A DNA stretch of 64,000 bases from Mycobacterium aquaticum (GTDB lineage: Bacteria > Actinomycetota > Actinomycetes > Mycobacteriales > Mycobacteriaceae): positions 1 to 64,000 of the forward strand of contig NZ_MVHF01000010.1 of the NCBI RefSeq assembly GCF_002086485.1, written 5' to 3'. Positions 1 through 9,844 of the stretch are shown here, piece by piece; position 1 is the stretch's first letter, and each line of letters opens with the position of its first letter. The notes under the pieces are model-generated. The model worked only from the letters and a program-made list of their open reading frames with translations, was not told where the DNA came from and searched no databases. The translations under genes and the position numbers were made by a program.

Positions 1-872
1 GCCCCAGGCGTCCCGGCACCCGCGCCGGGGGCACTCACCTTGAACCCGGCGACGATCGCGTCGGTGGCATCGGCGGCTGCCGAAACGCCCTGACTGGCCG
101 CTCCCGAGTTGACCGACAGGGACACCAGATAGCGGTCGGGGCCGACGGTCGCGATGACGTGCCGTCTCGACGTGTTGATGGTCTGGCTGTCAGCCCGGTA
201 GCTGCCCTCGATGAACGACGACGGGAAGCCGTTGAAGTCGCCCATCGTCATGTCGGTGGTCTGCCAGGCCATCTGCTGCAGGCTGTCGACGTAACCGTGG
301 CTTATCGCTTCGACCGGGTCGAAGTTGCCGATGAGCTTGTAGACGACGACCTGCGCATTCGGTGTGTACAGGTCGGTGCTGGAGCGGTCGGCGATCACTG
401 CGAAGGCGTCCGGGACGTTCGGGTCGGGCACCGTGGACCAGCCCGGCGGCATCGGCAGCACGATGCTCAGCGCCGTGAAGTTTCGGCTGACCTGGGGTTC
501 GAGCTTGACGCCTTTGCTCTTGAAGTAGTCGGCGATGGTGCCGGAGCCGGCCGGGACGATGGCCGGGGTGGCCAGTTGCGGGACCGATCCGGGAGCGCCG
601 ACCGGAAGAGCAGCCCCCGGCGCGGGTGCCGGGACGCCTGGGGCGGGTGCCGGGGCGCCCGGGGCGGTGACCCCGGGGGCGACTGGGCCGGCCAGCCCGG
701 CCGGTGCGGCAGCGACGGTCGCGGTCTGGTTCACGTTGGCCGGGTTCGGAGCGGGAGGTAGCGGGAGGAGCGGCTCGGCCGAGGCAGTCTGACCCGCCAC
801 GCCGATGACACCGGCCATCCCCACGGCCAGTCCAGCTGCCAGAACCCGCCAGCGGCGGGCATTCTCGATCAT
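1..872 (-). CDS. mtc28: Mtc28-like proline-rich secreted antigen (Rv0040c homologue), 3' end cut by window edge
   Basis: Secreted proline-rich protein of the Mtc28 (28 kDa antigen)/LpqN-like family; molecular function unknown. The start is ATG at 872, preceded by a GGAAGG Shine-Dalgarno. Residues 1-30 form a signal peptide (MIENARRWR then a hydrophobic stretch ending AGQTASAEP), so the product is exported. Residues 35-100 are rich in Pro/Ala/Gly. A globular domain follows with blocks typical of Mtc28 (ADYFKSKGVKLEP, VPDPNVPDAFAVIADR, FNGFPSSFIEGSY, NTSRRHVIATVGPDRYLVSL). The C-terminal proline-rich tail is interrupted by the window edge. In M. tuberculosis the homologue also sits divergently next to leuS, as here. 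Family assignment is confident; the function is not known. Confidence 0.9.
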   Translation of the reverse strand, partial: MIENARRWRVLAAGLAVGMAGVIGVAGQTASAEPLLPLPPAPNPANVNQTATVAAAPAGLAGPVAPGVTAPGAPAPAPGVPAPAPGAALPVGAPGSVPQLATPAIVPAGSGTIADYFKSKGVKLEPQVSRNFTALSIVLPMPPGWSTVPDPNVPDAFAVIADRSSTDLYTPNAQVVVYKLIGNFDPVEAISHGYVDSLQQMAWQTTDMTMGDFNGFPSSFIEGSYRADSQTINTSRRHVIATVGPDRYLVSLSVNSGAASQGVSAAADATDAIVAGFKVSAPGAGAGTPG

Positions 873-1081
873 TCCTCGGTCCTTCCAAGAGGTGCGGGCA
901 GATACTGCCCTTCCCTGCGTAGGCGCCGACTGTATCCACCGGCGGGGGTTTGCCACCAGGCACTCAACCGACCTGGAATCAACCCCTGACACGGCTGCGA
1001 CGGAACCGATACCAAGCCGTGCCCTCAGGCGCGCATGGATGGCTGGTGAGCTGGCATTTCGGTCCCGCAGCGGTCGCCTTA

Positions 1082-1087
1082 TACCCT
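1082..1087 (+). promoter_or_regulatory. Candidate -10 element of leuS (leaderless transcript)
   Basis: TACCCT matches the mycobacterial SigA -10 consensus TANNNT and lies exactly 7 nt before the GTG start at 1095. That spacing places the transcription start on the first base of the start codon. No Shine-Dalgarno lies in the gap. No clear -35 is visible, which is usual for this promoter class. Confidence 0.5.
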
Positions 1088-1094
1088 GTTGGGC

Positions 1095-3956
1095 GTGACC
1101 GAACCCGCAACCACCCAGCCAGGCGCCGATACCGCGCGTGCGGGCGACACCCCGGGGCACCGCTACACCGCGGAGCTGGCCGGGGAGATCGAGCACGCCT
1201 GGCAGCAGACCTGGACGGAGCGGGGCACGTTTAACGTCGCCAACCCGGTCGGCAGTCTGGCGCCGACGGACGGCTCGGCCGTCCCTGTCGACAAGATGTT
1301 CGTGCAGGACATGTTCCCGTATCCGTCGGGTGAGGGCCTGCACGTCGGCCACCCGCTGGGCTACATCGCCACCGACGTGTACGCCAGGTACTACCGGATG
1401 ACGGGTCGGAACGTTCTGCACGCGTTGGGCTTCGACGCGTTCGGGCTGCCGGCCGAGCAGTATGCGGTGCAGACAGGCACGCATCCCCGGACCCGCACCG
1501 AGGCCAACATCGTCAACTTCCGGCGTCAGCTGGGCCGGCTGGGCCTGGGTCATGACTCCCGCCGCAGCTTCGCCACCACCGACGTCGACTTCTACAAGTG
1601 GACCCAGTGGATCTTCCTGCAGATCTACAACGCCTGGTTCGATCCGGAGCAGAACAAGGCCCGGCCCATCGCCGAGTTGGAGGCCGAGTTCGCCTCGGGT
1701 GCACGTGTTCTGGACGACGGTCGGCAGTGGTCGCAGCTGAGTCGCGCCGAGCGAGCCACCGTGATCGACTCCCATCGCCTGGTATATCGCGCCGATTCGA
1801 TGGTGAACTGGTGCCCGGGTCTCGGCACCGTGCTGGCCAACGAGGAGGTCACCTCCGATGGCCGGAGTGACCGCGGCAACTTCCCGGTGTTCCGTAAGCG
1901 GTTGCGGCAGTGGATGATGCGGATCACCGCCTATTCCGACCGGTTGCTCGAGGATCTCGATGTGCTGGATTGGCCGGAGAAGGTCAAGACCATGCAGCGC
2001 AACTGGATCGGCCGCTCCACCGGCGCCCAGGTGCACTTCGCGACCGACGCCGGTGACGTCGAGGTGTTCACCACCCGCCCGGACACCCTGTTCGGCGCCA
2101 CCTATCTGGTGTTGGCGCCCGAACATCCGCTGGTCGAAAAGCTGACCGCGGCATCCTGGCCGGACAGCGTCGACACCCGGTGGACCTACGGGGCCGAAAC
2201 CCCGGCGGCAGCCGTCGCCGAGTACCGCGCCGCGATCGCCGCGAAGTCGGATCTGGAGCGTCAGGAGAACAAGACCAAGACCGGCGTGTTCCTCGGTGCC
2301 TACGCCACCAACCCGGTCAACGATCACAAGATCCCGATCTTCATCGCCGACTACGTGCTGATCGGCTACGGCACCGGGGCCATCATGGCGGTGCCCGGTG
2401 GCGATCAGCGAGACTGGGACTTCGCCACCGAGTTCGGGCTGCCCATCGTGGAAGTTGTTGCCGGAGGCGATATCTCGGTGTCCGCCTACACAGGCGAGGG
2501 CACCATGGTGAACTCCGACTACCTCGACGGGCTGGACATCGAGACAGCCAAGGCCACCATCATCGAGCACCTCGAGGCCGCGGGTCGCGGGCAGCGCCGC
2601 ATCGAATACAAATTGCGGGACTGGCTGTTCGCGCGGCAGCGGTACTGGGGTGAGCCCTTCCCGATCGTTTACGACGCCGACGGCCAGGCTCATCCGCTGC
2701 CGGAATCGGCTCTGCCGGTTGAACTTCCGGATGTACCTGACTATTCGCCGGTGCTGTTCGACCCGGACGACGCGAGCAGCGAACCGTCCCCGCCCTTGAA
2801 CAAGGCGACCGAATGGGTGCACGTCGAGCTGGATCTCGGCGACGGCCTGCAGAGCTACACCCGCGACACCAACGTGATGCCGCAGTGGGCCGGCAGCTCA
2901 TGGTATGAGCTGCGCTACGCCGACCCGCACAACTCGGAAGAGTTCTGCGACAAGGTGAACGAGGCCTACTGGATGGGCCCGCGCCCCGAACTGCACGGCC
3001 CGGACGATCCCGGTGGGGTCGATCTGTATGTCGGCGGTGTCGAGCATGCGGTGCTGCACCTGCTGTACTCGCGGTTCTGGCACAAGGTCCTCTACGACCT
3101 GGGCTATGTGACCTCGCGCGAGCCGTACCGGAGGCTGGTCAACCAGGGCTACATCCAGGCGTTCGCCTACACCGACTCCCGGGGTAGCTACGTGCCTGCC
3201 GCCGAGGTCGTCGAGCGGGACGGCAAGTTCTACTACGAGGACAACGAGGTCAATCAGGAGTTCGGCAAGATCGGCAAGAGCCTGAAGAACTCGGTGTCCC
3301 CGGACGAGATCTGCGACGAGTACGGCGCGGACACACTGCGCGTGTACGAGATGTCGATGGGTCCGCTGGAGGCGTCGCGGCCGTGGGCCACCAAGGATGT
3401 CGTCGGCTCCCACCGGTTCCTGCAGCGGGTGTGGCGCGCGGTGATCGACGAGACCACCGGCACCGAACGCGTCGCCGAGCACGAGGCGCTCGACGACGCG
3501 ACGCTGCGGATCCTGCATCGGACCATCGCCGGGGTGACGGAAGACTATGCGGCACTGCGCAACAACACCGCCGTCGCCAAGCTGATCGAGTACACCAACC
3601 ACCTCACCAAGGAGGGCGTGTCGTCACGCGATGCGCTCGAACCCCTGGTGTTGATGCTGGCGCCGCTGGCGCCGCACCTGGCCGAGGAACTGTGGAAGCG
3701 GCTGGGCCACGACACCTCGCTGGCCCACGGGCCGTTCCCGGTGGCCGACCCGGCCTACCTGGTCGACGACACCGTCGAGATGCCGGTTCAGGTCAACGGC
3801 AAGGTGCGTGGCAAGGTCACCGTGGCCGCCGACGCGGACAAGGCCGCGCTCGAGGCTGCGGCCCTGGCCGATGAGAAGGTGCAGGCATTCCTCGACGGCA
3901 AGACGCCCAAGAAGGTCATCGTCGTCCCCGGGAGGCTGGTCAACCTCGTCGTCTGA
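1095..3956 (+). CDS. leuS: Leucyl-tRNA synthetase
   Basis: Class I aminoacyl-tRNA synthetase that charges tRNA-Leu with leucine in the cytoplasm; 953 aa, normal for mycobacteria. The HIGH-type signature is HVGH at residues 83-86 within [16 protein letters not shown]. The KMSKS loop is KIGKS near residue 725. Between them lies the CP1 editing domain ([17 protein letters not shown]), which hydrolyses mischarged tRNA, and a C-terminal anticodon-binding region ends in [13 protein letters not shown] at 1095 is chosen because the N-terminus [10 protein letters not shown] aligns with M. tuberculosis LeuS and because of the promoter spacing; an in-frame TTG at 1089 is less likely. The 3' end overlaps the convergent gene by 17 bases. 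Confidence 0.98.
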   Translation: MTEPATTQPGADTARAGDTPGHRYTAELAGEIEHAWQQTWTERGTFNVANPVGSLAPTDGSAVPVDKMFVQDMFPYPSGEGLHVGHPLGYIATDVYARYYRMTGRNVLHALGFDAFGLPAEQYAVQTGTHPRTRTEANIVNFRRQLGRLGLGHDSRRSFATTDVDFYKWTQWIFLQIYNAWFDPEQNKARPIAELEAEFASGARVLDDGRQWSQLSRAERATVIDSHRLVYRADSMVNWCPGLGTVLANEEVTSDGRSDRGNFPVFRKRLRQWMMRITAYSDRLLEDLDVLDWPEKVKTMQRNWIGRSTGAQVHFATDAGDVEVFTTRPDTLFGATYLVLAPEHPLVEKLTAASWPDSVDTRWTYGAETPAAAVAEYRAAIAAKSDLERQENKTKTGVFLGAYATNPVNDHKIPIFIADYVLIGYGTGAIMAVPGGDQRDWDFATEFGLPIVEVVAGGDISVSAYTGEGTMVNSDYLDGLDIETAKATIIEHLEAAGRGQRRIEYKLRDWLFARQRYWGEPFPIVYDADGQAHPLPESALPVELPDVPDYSPVLFDPDDASSEPSPPLNKATEWVHVELDLGDGLQSYTRDTNVMPQWAGSSWYELRYADPHNSEEFCDKVNEAYWMGPRPELHGPDDPGGVDLYVGGVEHAVLHLLYSRFWHKVLYDLGYVTSREPYRRLVNQGYIQAFAYTDSRGSYVPAAEVVERDGKFYYEDNEVNQEFGKIGKSLKNSVSPDEICDEYGADTLRVYEMSMGPLEASRPWATKDVVGSHRFLQRVWRAVIDETTGTERVAEHEALDDATLRILHRTIAGVTEDYAALRNNTAVAKLIEYTNHLTKEGVSSRDALEPLVLMLAPLAPHLAEELWKRLGHDTSLAHGPFPVADPAYLVDDTVEMPVQVNGKVRGKVTVAADADKAALEAAALADEKVQAFLDGKTPKKVIVVPGRLVNLVV

Positions 3957-4572
3957 GCTCCGAGCAGCCCGGACCGGTGAGCTCGTCGGCCACCGCGCAG
4001 GCCCGTCCGGTCATCGCCAGCAGCAGTGCCTCGCCGGCTCCGCGCAGTTCGGTGCCGACGCCTGCCGACCAGTCGGTGTCGGTCGCGATCAGGCGTAGTC
4101 CGCGGGTGCGGCGTGCGCCGCCGATGACGGGGCTGATCCGCGCGTAGCTCAGCGCCGCGCGCAACCGGTCGGCCGGGATGACCCGCGGCAGGCCGAGGGG
4201 TCGGCGGATGTCCTGCTGGTGGATCAGGCATTCGATGAGTGCCACGCGGCCGCGGTACAGGGCGGCAGCTCCGGACGGTTCGATCCCGGCGCGCATCTGC
4301 CTGACCAGCTGCTCAGGCGGGGTGTCGGCGTGCTTGGCAAGTCCGTACGCATTGAGCCTGTCGATGTCCCAGCGTGCACGGAACATGTTGGCGGTCAGTT
4401 CGATTCGGCTCTGGCCGAGGTAAGCGACGGTGTGCGCGACGACGTCACGCACGGTCCAGCCCCGGCACAGGCTCGGGGCGTCCCACTGCTGCGGGGTCAA
4501 ATCCTGTAACAGAGCCACGAACTCCGACCGTTCCGCGCGGGCCAGCGCGCAAACATTCGGATACCGCGGCAT
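3940..4572 (-). CDS. Maleylpyruvate isomerase/DinB-family mycothiol-dependent protein
   Basis: 210-aa protein of the actinobacterial maleylpyruvate isomerase-like family, a DinB-type four-helix fold that uses mycothiol. The family's N-terminal signature is visible ([41 protein letters not shown]; the helix with W..RDVVAH carries a metal-ligand His), followed by the second block [16 protein letters not shown] with two further candidate His ligands. Substrate unknown. ATG at 4572 overlaps the upstream SDR stop codon (TGATG), so the two genes are translationally coupled and probably work together. An in-frame GTG at 4575 is an alternative. The end overlaps leuS tail to tail. Confidence 0.8.
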   Translation of the reverse strand: MPRYPNVCALARAERSEFVALLQDLTPQQWDAPSLCRGWTVRDVVAHTVAYLGQSRIELTANMFRARWDIDRLNAYGLAKHADTPPEQLVRQMRAGIEPSGAAALYRGRVALIECLIHQQDIRRPLGLPRVIPADRLRAALSYARISPVIGGARRTRGLRLIATDTDWSAGVGTELRGAGEALLLAMTGRACAVADELTGPGCSELRRRG

Positions 4573-5237
4573 CACCCGGGCCGCACCACGATCTCGTGCA
4601 CATGCCCGTCGGGTGGGGTGGTGACGGCCGTGGCGACCAGGCCCGCCACGGTTTCCGGGCGCAGGAAATGGTCCGGGTGGTAGTCGCGTCCCTCGTAGGC
4701 GACGAGATCACGCTGCATGTCGGAATCGGTGCGCCCGGGGAAGATCGACGTCACGCGCAGTGCCTGCTCGTCGTCGCGCAGGGAGTCGGCGAACGCCCGC
4801 AGCGCGAACTTGGTCGCCGAGTACGACGCCATGCCAGGTGAAACCTTTTGTCCTGCACCGGAATTGATGAACACGACGTGCCCGCGGGCGGCCCGCAGCG
4901 CAGGCAGCAGCGCGAGCGTCAGCGCCACGGCGCCGGTGACGTTGATCTCGAAGCTGGCGCGCCACTCCTCGGCCGAGGACTCGCCGACCCGGCCCGGATA
5001 GAGCACCCCGGCGTTGTGCACCAGCACATCGAGCTCGGCGAGCACTTCGGAGCTGGCCTCGATCGACTCCTGGTCGGCCAGGTCCAGCGGCCACGTCGGC
5101 GCGCCGAGACGCTCGGCCAGCGCGTCGAGCCGGGCGGATGGACGGCCGGCCAGCAGCAGGGTGTGGGTGGGTGCGAGAGCAGCGGCGATGGCTGAGCCGA
5201 TGCCGCCTCCGGCCCCGGTGATCAACGCGGTGGGCAC
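4572..5237 (-). CDS. Short-chain dehydrogenase/reductase
   Basis: 221-aa NAD(P)-dependent oxidoreductase with the classical SDR fold. The nucleotide-binding TGAGGGIG motif is at residues 6-13, the NAG motif is in VLVHNAGVLYPG, the catalytic Ser is in FINSGAG, and YSATK gives the catalytic Tyr and Lys. The C-terminal part carries the PG motif (SIFPGRTDSDM). GTG at 5237 begins MPTALITGAGG, placing the motif where the family has it. It is first of a two-gene unit with the mycothiol-dependent protein downstream. Substrate unknown. Confidence 0.85.
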   Translation of the reverse strand: MPTALITGAGGGIGSAIAAALAPTHTLLLAGRPSARLDALAERLGAPTWPLDLADQESIEASSEVLAELDVLVHNAGVLYPGRVGESSAEEWRASFEINVTGAVALTLALLPALRAARGHVVFINSGAGQKVSPGMASYSATKFALRAFADSLRDDEQALRVTSIFPGRTDSDMQRDLVAYEGRDYHPDHFLRPETVAGLVATAVTTPPDGHVHEIVVRPG

Positions 5238-5312
5238 GATCGCAACTCTACTGAGACGGCGCGCGCGGCGGCGAGCCTGCGAGTTTCGCGCGCGCGTCGC
5301 ATGATGGTACGG

Positions 5313-6653
5313 ATGCCACCGGATCCCAGCTTCGCCCCCACGCAGCTCGCCGCCCGCGCCGCCTATCTGCTGCGCGGCAACGACCTGGGCGTGATGACCA
5401 CTGCAGCGCCTTTGCTGTATCCGCACATGTGGAGCTGGGATGCGGCGTTCGTCGCGATCGGGCTGGCGCCACTGAGCGTTGAGCGCGCCGTGGTGGAACT
5501 GGACACCCTGCTCTCGGCGCAGTGGCACAACGGGATGATCCCGCACATCGTCTTCGCCAACGGCGTCGACGGCTATTTCCCCGGCCCGGCTCGGTGGGCC
5601 ACCTCGGCGCTGGCGGCCAACGCGCCCCGCACGCGGCACACCTCCGGTATCACCCAGCCGCCCGTGCACGCCATCGCCGTGCAGCGCATTCTCGACAACG
5701 CCCGCACCCGCGGCCGCTCCACGCGCGCGGTCGCGGCGTCGTTCCTGGACCGGCGCTGGGACGATCTGGTGCGCTGGCACCGCTGGCTGGCCGAGAGCCG
5801 CGATCAGAACGGACGTGGCCGGATCACGCTGTACCACGGCTGGGAGTCCGGCATGGACAACTCGCCGAGGTGGGACAGCGCCTACGCCAACGTGATTCCC
5901 GGCGCCGTGCCGGAGTACCAGCGCGAGGACAACACCATCGTCACCGACGCCAGCCAGCGTCCGTCCGACCTTGAGTACGACCGCTACCTGTGGCTGCTCG
6001 AGGAGATGAAATCGGTGCGCTACGAGGACCATCTGCTGCCGAAGGTGATGAGCTTCGCGGTCGAGGATGTGTTCGTCTCGGCCATCTTCTCGGTGGCCTG
6101 TCAGGTGCTCGCCGAGATCGGGGAGGATTACAAGCGACCCAACGCCGACGTGCGCGATCTCTACGCGTGGGCCGACCGGTTCCGCGCGGGCGTGGTGGAG
6201 ACCACCGATGAACGTACCGGTGCGGCAAGGGATTACGACGTGCGGACGAAGAAGTGGGTGGCCACCGAGACGGTCGCCCAGTTCGCGCCGCTGCTGTGTG
6301 GCGGGTTGCCGCACCAGCGGGAGCGGGCGTTGCTGCGCCTGTTGGAGGGGCCGCGGTTCTGCGGGCATCCGGACCTGCGTTACGCGTTGATCCCGTCGAC
6401 ATCGCCGGTGTCGCGCGATTTTCGGTCCAGGGAGTACTGGCGCGGCCCGGTGTGGCCTGTGGTGACGTGGCTGTTCTCGTGGTGCTTCGCCCGGCGGGGC
6501 TGGGCCGAGCGGTCGTCGGCGCTGCGCCGGGAAGGGCTGCGGCAGGCCAGCGACGGCACGTTCGCCGAGTACTACGAGCCGTTCACCGGGGAGCCGCTGG
6601 GTAGCATGCAGCAGTCGTGGACCGCGGCCGCGGTGCTCGACTGGTTGGGTTGA
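5313..6653 (+). CDS. ggh: Glucosylglycerate hydrolase (GH63)
   Basis: Hydrolyses glucosylglycerate to glucose and glycerate. In mycobacteria glucosylglycerate accumulates during nitrogen starvation and this enzyme mobilises it on recovery. The 446-aa length and sequence closely match the characterised M. hassiacum enzyme as I recall it. The two acidic residues reported as catalytic there are conserved in both position and context: Asp182 in GWESGMDNSPRWDSAY and Glu419 in FAEYYEPFTGEP. ATG at 5313 gives MPPDPSF and the right length; an in-frame ATG at 5301 would add four residues. No signal peptide, so cytoplasmic. It runs divergently from the SDR gene and convergently to the MarR gene, 6 bp apart. 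Confidence 0.93.
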   Translation: MPPDPSFAPTQLAARAAYLLRGNDLGVMTTAAPLLYPHMWSWDAAFVAIGLAPLSVERAVVELDTLLSAQWHNGMIPHIVFANGVDGYFPGPARWATSALAANAPRTRHTSGITQPPVHAIAVQRILDNARTRGRSTRAVAASFLDRRWDDLVRWHRWLAESRDQNGRGRITLYHGWESGMDNSPRWDSAYANVIPGAVPEYQREDNTIVTDASQRPSDLEYDRYLWLLEEMKSVRYEDHLLPKVMSFAVEDVFVSAIFSVACQVLAEIGEDYKRPNADVRDLYAWADRFRAGVVETTDERTGAARDYDVRTKKWVATETVAQFAPLLCGGLPHQRERALLRLLEGPRFCGHPDLRYALIPSTSPVSRDFRSREYWRGPVWPVVTWLFSWCFARRGWAERSSALRREGLRQASDGTFAEYYEPFTGEPLGSMQQSWTAAAVLDWLG

Positions 6654-6659
6654 CCGGGC

Positions 6660-7193
6660 TCAGCAGCAGCCGGGGCGCTCTGAATTTGCTGAGTTGTCGG
6701 AGTTGTCGCGGTGCTCGGCGTTGTGCGAGGCGCCCTGGTCCTCGGGGTCCTGTCCGGCCAGCCGTTCCAGCGGAGCCAGTGCTTTGGCAAGGGTTTCCAG
6801 ATCCTCGCTGCTGAGCCGGGCGAGCCGGTTCGCGAGGTCGGCGCGGCGCGCCGCGAGGGATTCCCGATGCTGGACGAGGCCGCGGGGTGTGACGTCGACG
6901 AGGACGGCACGTAGGTCCGACGGGTCGCGTGAGCGTTTGACCAGGCCGAGTTTCTCCAGCCGGCGGATGGCGACGGTCGTGGTGGGGGTGCGCACCCGCT
7001 CGCGGGCCGCGAGTTCGGTCATGCGGATGGGGCCCTGATCCAGCAGCGTCAGCAGGATCGACAGCTGAGCCAGCGTGAGCTCACCGGCTGTGCCCTTGTG
7101 GGTGTCTCCGCGGCGCAGCACCGAGAACACCTTGGAGAGCACCCGCTGCAGTTCCCCTGCCAGCTCGGTGACCTGGGATTCGGTCTCCACCAT
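6660..7193 (-). CDS. MarR-family transcriptional regulator (Rv0042c homologue)
   Basis: 177-aa winged-helix regulator. The MarR core spans roughly residues 35-140: ELTLAQLSILLTLLDQGPIRMTELAARERVRTPTTTVAIRRLEKLGLVKRSRDPSDLRAV, which includes the recognition helix and the wing with the conserved D-x-R. The last 30 residues are low complexity (N/S/E-rich, ending RPGCC). Ligand and targets are unknown. Such proteins normally autorepress, and a candidate -10 lies just upstream. Position between leuS and the GntR/LLM genes matches Rv0042c. Confidence 0.88.
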   Translation of the reverse strand: MVETESQVTELAGELQRVLSKVFSVLRRGDTHKGTAGELTLAQLSILLTLLDQGPIRMTELAARERVRTPTTTVAIRRLEKLGLVKRSRDPSDLRAVLVDVTPRGLVQHRESLAARRADLANRLARLSSEDLETLAKALAPLERLAGQDPEDQGASHNAEHRDNSDNSANSERPGCC

Positions 7194-7201
7194 AGTTCGC
7201 T

Positions 7202-7207
7202 AGTCTA
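7202..7207 (-). promoter_or_regulatory. Candidate -10 element of the MarR gene
   Basis: TAGACT on the minus strand fits TANNNT and ends 8 nt before the ATG at 7193. This predicts a leaderless or nearly leaderless message. No Shine-Dalgarno is present in the gap. Confidence 0.4.
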
Positions 7208-7287
7208 ACCTGTCTGGACCTGACGCGACGCCAGCTTGCGAGGTTTGCCAAACTCGCGCATCAATTCACAGCTCGTCCCTCTGCCGC

Positions 7288-8025
7288 TCACAGCACCTGG
7301 GACAGAAAACGCCGCAACCGGTCGGTCTCGGCCGCGTCGAAAATGTGTTCCGGACTGCCCGACTCGACGACAGCGCCGTGATCCATGAACACCACGGTGT
7401 CCGCCGTCGACCGGGCGAAGCCCATCTCGTGGGTGACCGCCACGATGGTCATCCCGTCGGAGGCCAGGTCTGCCATCAACGCCAGGATGCCTTTGACCAG
7501 TTCGGGATCCAGCGCCGAGGTGGCCTCGTCGAAGAACATCACCTGCGGCGCCATCGCCAGCGCCCGCGCGATGGCAACGCGCTGCTGCTGACCGCCCGAG
7601 AGCGTGGCGGGCCGGACATCGGCCTTGTGCCGCAAGCCGACTCGATCCAGCTGGGCGAGCCCCAGCTCGCGGGCCGCGTCGGCGTCGAGGCCCTTGAGTT
7701 TGCGCGGGCCCAGCGTCACGTTGTCCAGCACGCTGCGATGCGGGAACAGGTTGAACTGCTGGAACACCATGCCGATGCGTTGGCGCAACTGGTCGGGATT
7801 GTCGGCCAGCACCGAGCGCCCGTCGAGCAGGATGTCGCCGTCGTCGGGCTCGTAGAGCCGGTTCAGGGTCCGCAGCAAGGTCGATTTGCCGGACCCGGAC
7901 GGCCCGATGATGGCTGTGGTGGTCCCGGCAGGCACATCGAGGTCGACGCCGCGCAGCACCGCGTTCGGCCCGAAGGACAGCTTGATCCCCTTGGCGGTCA
8001 ACGAGACTGGTTCGGAACCGGGCAT
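7288..8025 (-). CDS. Polar amino-acid ABC transporter, ATP-binding protein (GlnQ/HisP type)
   Basis: 245-aa ATPase that powers import by the fused binding-protein/permease encoded just upstream. Visible motifs: Walker A GPSGSGKST, Q-loop VFQQFNLFPH, ABC signature LSGGQQQR, Walker B VMFFDEATSALD, and the H-switch in VTHEMGFA. This is the standard layout for amino-acid importers. The ATG overlaps the permease stop (TGATG), so the two genes form a coupled operon. The amino acid cannot be inferred from sequence alone; the GlnQ/HisP subfamily typically handles glutamine, glutamate or basic amino acids. Confidence 0.93.
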   Translation of the reverse strand: MPGSEPVSLTAKGIKLSFGPNAVLRGVDLDVPAGTTTAIIGPSGSGKSTLLRTLNRLYEPDDGDILLDGRSVLADNPDQLRQRIGMVFQQFNLFPHRSVLDNVTLGPRKLKGLDADAARELGLAQLDRVGLRHKADVRPATLSGGQQQRVAIARALAMAPQVMFFDEATSALDPELVKGILALMADLASDGMTIVAVTHEMGFARSTADTVVFMDHGAVVESGSPEHIFDAAETDRLRRFLSQVL

Positions 8026-9800
8026 CAGATCATCTCCTGCTCGACGGCCGCAACGGGGTCTTCCTCGGCGGGTGGCCTGCCGCGGCGCAGCCGGTTGTCG
8101 ACGAAGTTGACCAGGTGGGTCAACGGAATGGTCAGCAGCAGGTAGAACAACCCGGCCGCCACCAGCGGGGACAGGTTGCCGGTCTGCGCGTTGAGGTCGC
8201 GGCCCACCTGGAACAGCTCACGCTGGCTGGCCACCAGGCCCAGGAAATACACCAGCGATGAGGCTTTCAGCAGGGAGATGAACTGGTTCATCAACGCGGG
8301 CAGCACCCGCCGCACACCCTGCGGGATCACCACCAGGCGCATCGACGCGGTGTAGCTGAAGCCCAGTGCGCGAGACGCTTCCAGCTGTCCGGCCTCCACG
8401 CTCTGGATGCCCGACCGGAAGATCTCCCCGATGTACGCCGCGGCCATCAGGCCGAGTGCGGCGATGCCCAGCGGGTAGGGATTGTTGCCGGTGAGGGAGC
8501 CGACCACGGGCCCGATACCGAGCCCGATCAGCAGGATGATCACCACTTCGGGCAGCCCGCGGAAGATGTCGGTGTAGACGCGGGCCGGCCAGCGCAGCCA
8601 CCGGGACCGCGAGATGCCCGCGACCGCCAACAGCATTCCGAGCACGAGCCCGATGATGCTGGCGGAGATGGTCAGGATCACGGTGTTGGGCAGGCCGGTC
8701 TTGAACAGGACGGGGATCGCGTGCTTGTAGAGGTCCCAGTCCAGGAACGAGTCGGCCAGCTGTGACAGCGTGGATTTCGGTGCCACGGCGCCGTGGTCGT
8801 GGTCACCAGATTTCTCGCGCGCGGCGGCGATCGCACTGAAGTCGGGCAGTTGCGGGACGGGCGCGGCCTTCGAGCCGGGCTTCCAACCCGGCGGCAACGC
8901 GCGCGGTACCCAGTCCGAATACAGCCGCGCCCAGGTGCCGTCGGCGATCACGGCGTCGAGCCCGGAGTTCAGCGCGTCGATCAGTGGCCGGTTCTCCTTC
9001 GCTACCGCCCATGCGACGAAATTGTCCAAGCTGAACGTGTTTTCGACGATCTGGGCGGGATCACCGGGCTGAACGGTGCCCGAGGCCTGTTGCGACGGCG
9101 CCACCCAGGCATCGATCTGGCGGGTCTTGAGGCTCGCGTACACGGTCGCGTAATCGGGGAACTTCACCGGTTCCAGGTGCAGGGTGTCGACGACGTAGGC
9201 CTCCTGCACGGTGCCCTGCACCACGCCGATGCGCTGTCCCGGTGCGAGCTTGCCGAACCCGGTGATCGGCGAGCCGCTGGGCACCACGAGAGAGAAGTAG
9301 CCGAAGTCGTAGCCGTTGGTGAATCCGACAGTGCGCCTGCGGGCGTCGGTGGTGGTGATCGACGACGACGCGACATCGAACCGGCGCGCTGCCGTCTGGG
9401 CCAGCAGCCCCGAGAACTCCGTGCCGACGAAGTTGATCTTGAGGCCCAGCTTGTCCGCCACGGCCCGCAGCAGTTCGTTGTCGAATCCGGTGAACTGTCC
9501 GCTGGAGTTGATGCAGATGCTGGGCGGGGCGTCCGAGAGGGTGCCGACGGTCAGCACTCCTGGCGTGCCCAGCCCCAGGCTGTCCAGCTTGACGGTGTTC
9601 AGCGGCTGCACCGTCGGGGTGGTGTATTTGTCGGCGCCCGGACCCGTGGCGGCTGCCGCCAGGTTGGTCGGCAGCGCACTGGCGCTGTTGATTCCGGGCG
9701 GCGCGCACTGGTCGTTGTCGGCGTGGGCCGGGCTTGCCAGCGTCAACCCCATGACCATCAGGATCGATGCCATCAGCGCCGGTAGCCGTCTGATGCTCAT
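8025..9800 (-). CDS. Fused amino-acid binding protein / ABC permease (GlnH-GlnP type)
   Basis: 591-aa fusion. Residues 1-27 are a signal peptide (hydrophobic core, cleavage after SPAHA). About residues 80-305 are a family 3 periplasmic-type solute-binding domain (ICINSSGQFTGFDNELLRAVADKLG, RRTVGFTNGYDFGYFSLVV). About residues 340-575 are a HisM-type inner-membrane permease with the EAA loop (EASRALGFSYTASMRLVVIPQGVRRVLPALMNQFI). With the downstream ATPase this makes a complete importer in two genes. Fused binding protein-permeases of this type are known in Firmicutes and Actinobacteria. The pair is inserted between the Rv0042c and Rv0043c equivalents. A TAGGTT -10 sits 6 nt before the ATG. 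Confidence 0.92.
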   Translation of the reverse strand: MSIRRLPALMASILMVMGLTLASPAHADNDQCAPPGINSASALPTNLAAAATGPGADKYTTPTVQPLNTVKLDSLGLGTPGVLTVGTLSDAPPSICINSSGQFTGFDNELLRAVADKLGLKINFVGTEFSGLLAQTAARRFDVASSSITTTDARRRTVGFTNGYDFGYFSLVVPSGSPITGFGKLAPGQRIGVVQGTVQEAYVVDTLHLEPVKFPDYATVYASLKTRQIDAWVAPSQQASGTVQPGDPAQIVENTFSLDNFVAWAVAKENRPLIDALNSGLDAVIADGTWARLYSDWVPRALPPGWKPGSKAAPVPQLPDFSAIAAAREKSGDHDHGAVAPKSTLSQLADSFLDWDLYKHAIPVLFKTGLPNTVILTISASIIGLVLGMLLAVAGISRSRWLRWPARVYTDIFRGLPEVVIILLIGLGIGPVVGSLTGNNPYPLGIAALGLMAAAYIGEIFRSGIQSVEAGQLEASRALGFSYTASMRLVVIPQGVRRVLPALMNQFISLLKASSLVYFLGLVASQRELFQVGRDLNAQTGNLSPLVAAGLFYLLLTIPLTHLVNFVDNRLRRGRPPAEEDPVAAVEQEMI

Positions 9801-9844
9801 CGTTGCAACCTAGTGGTCACGCGCGCAGCAGTGCGGGGTTCTGC

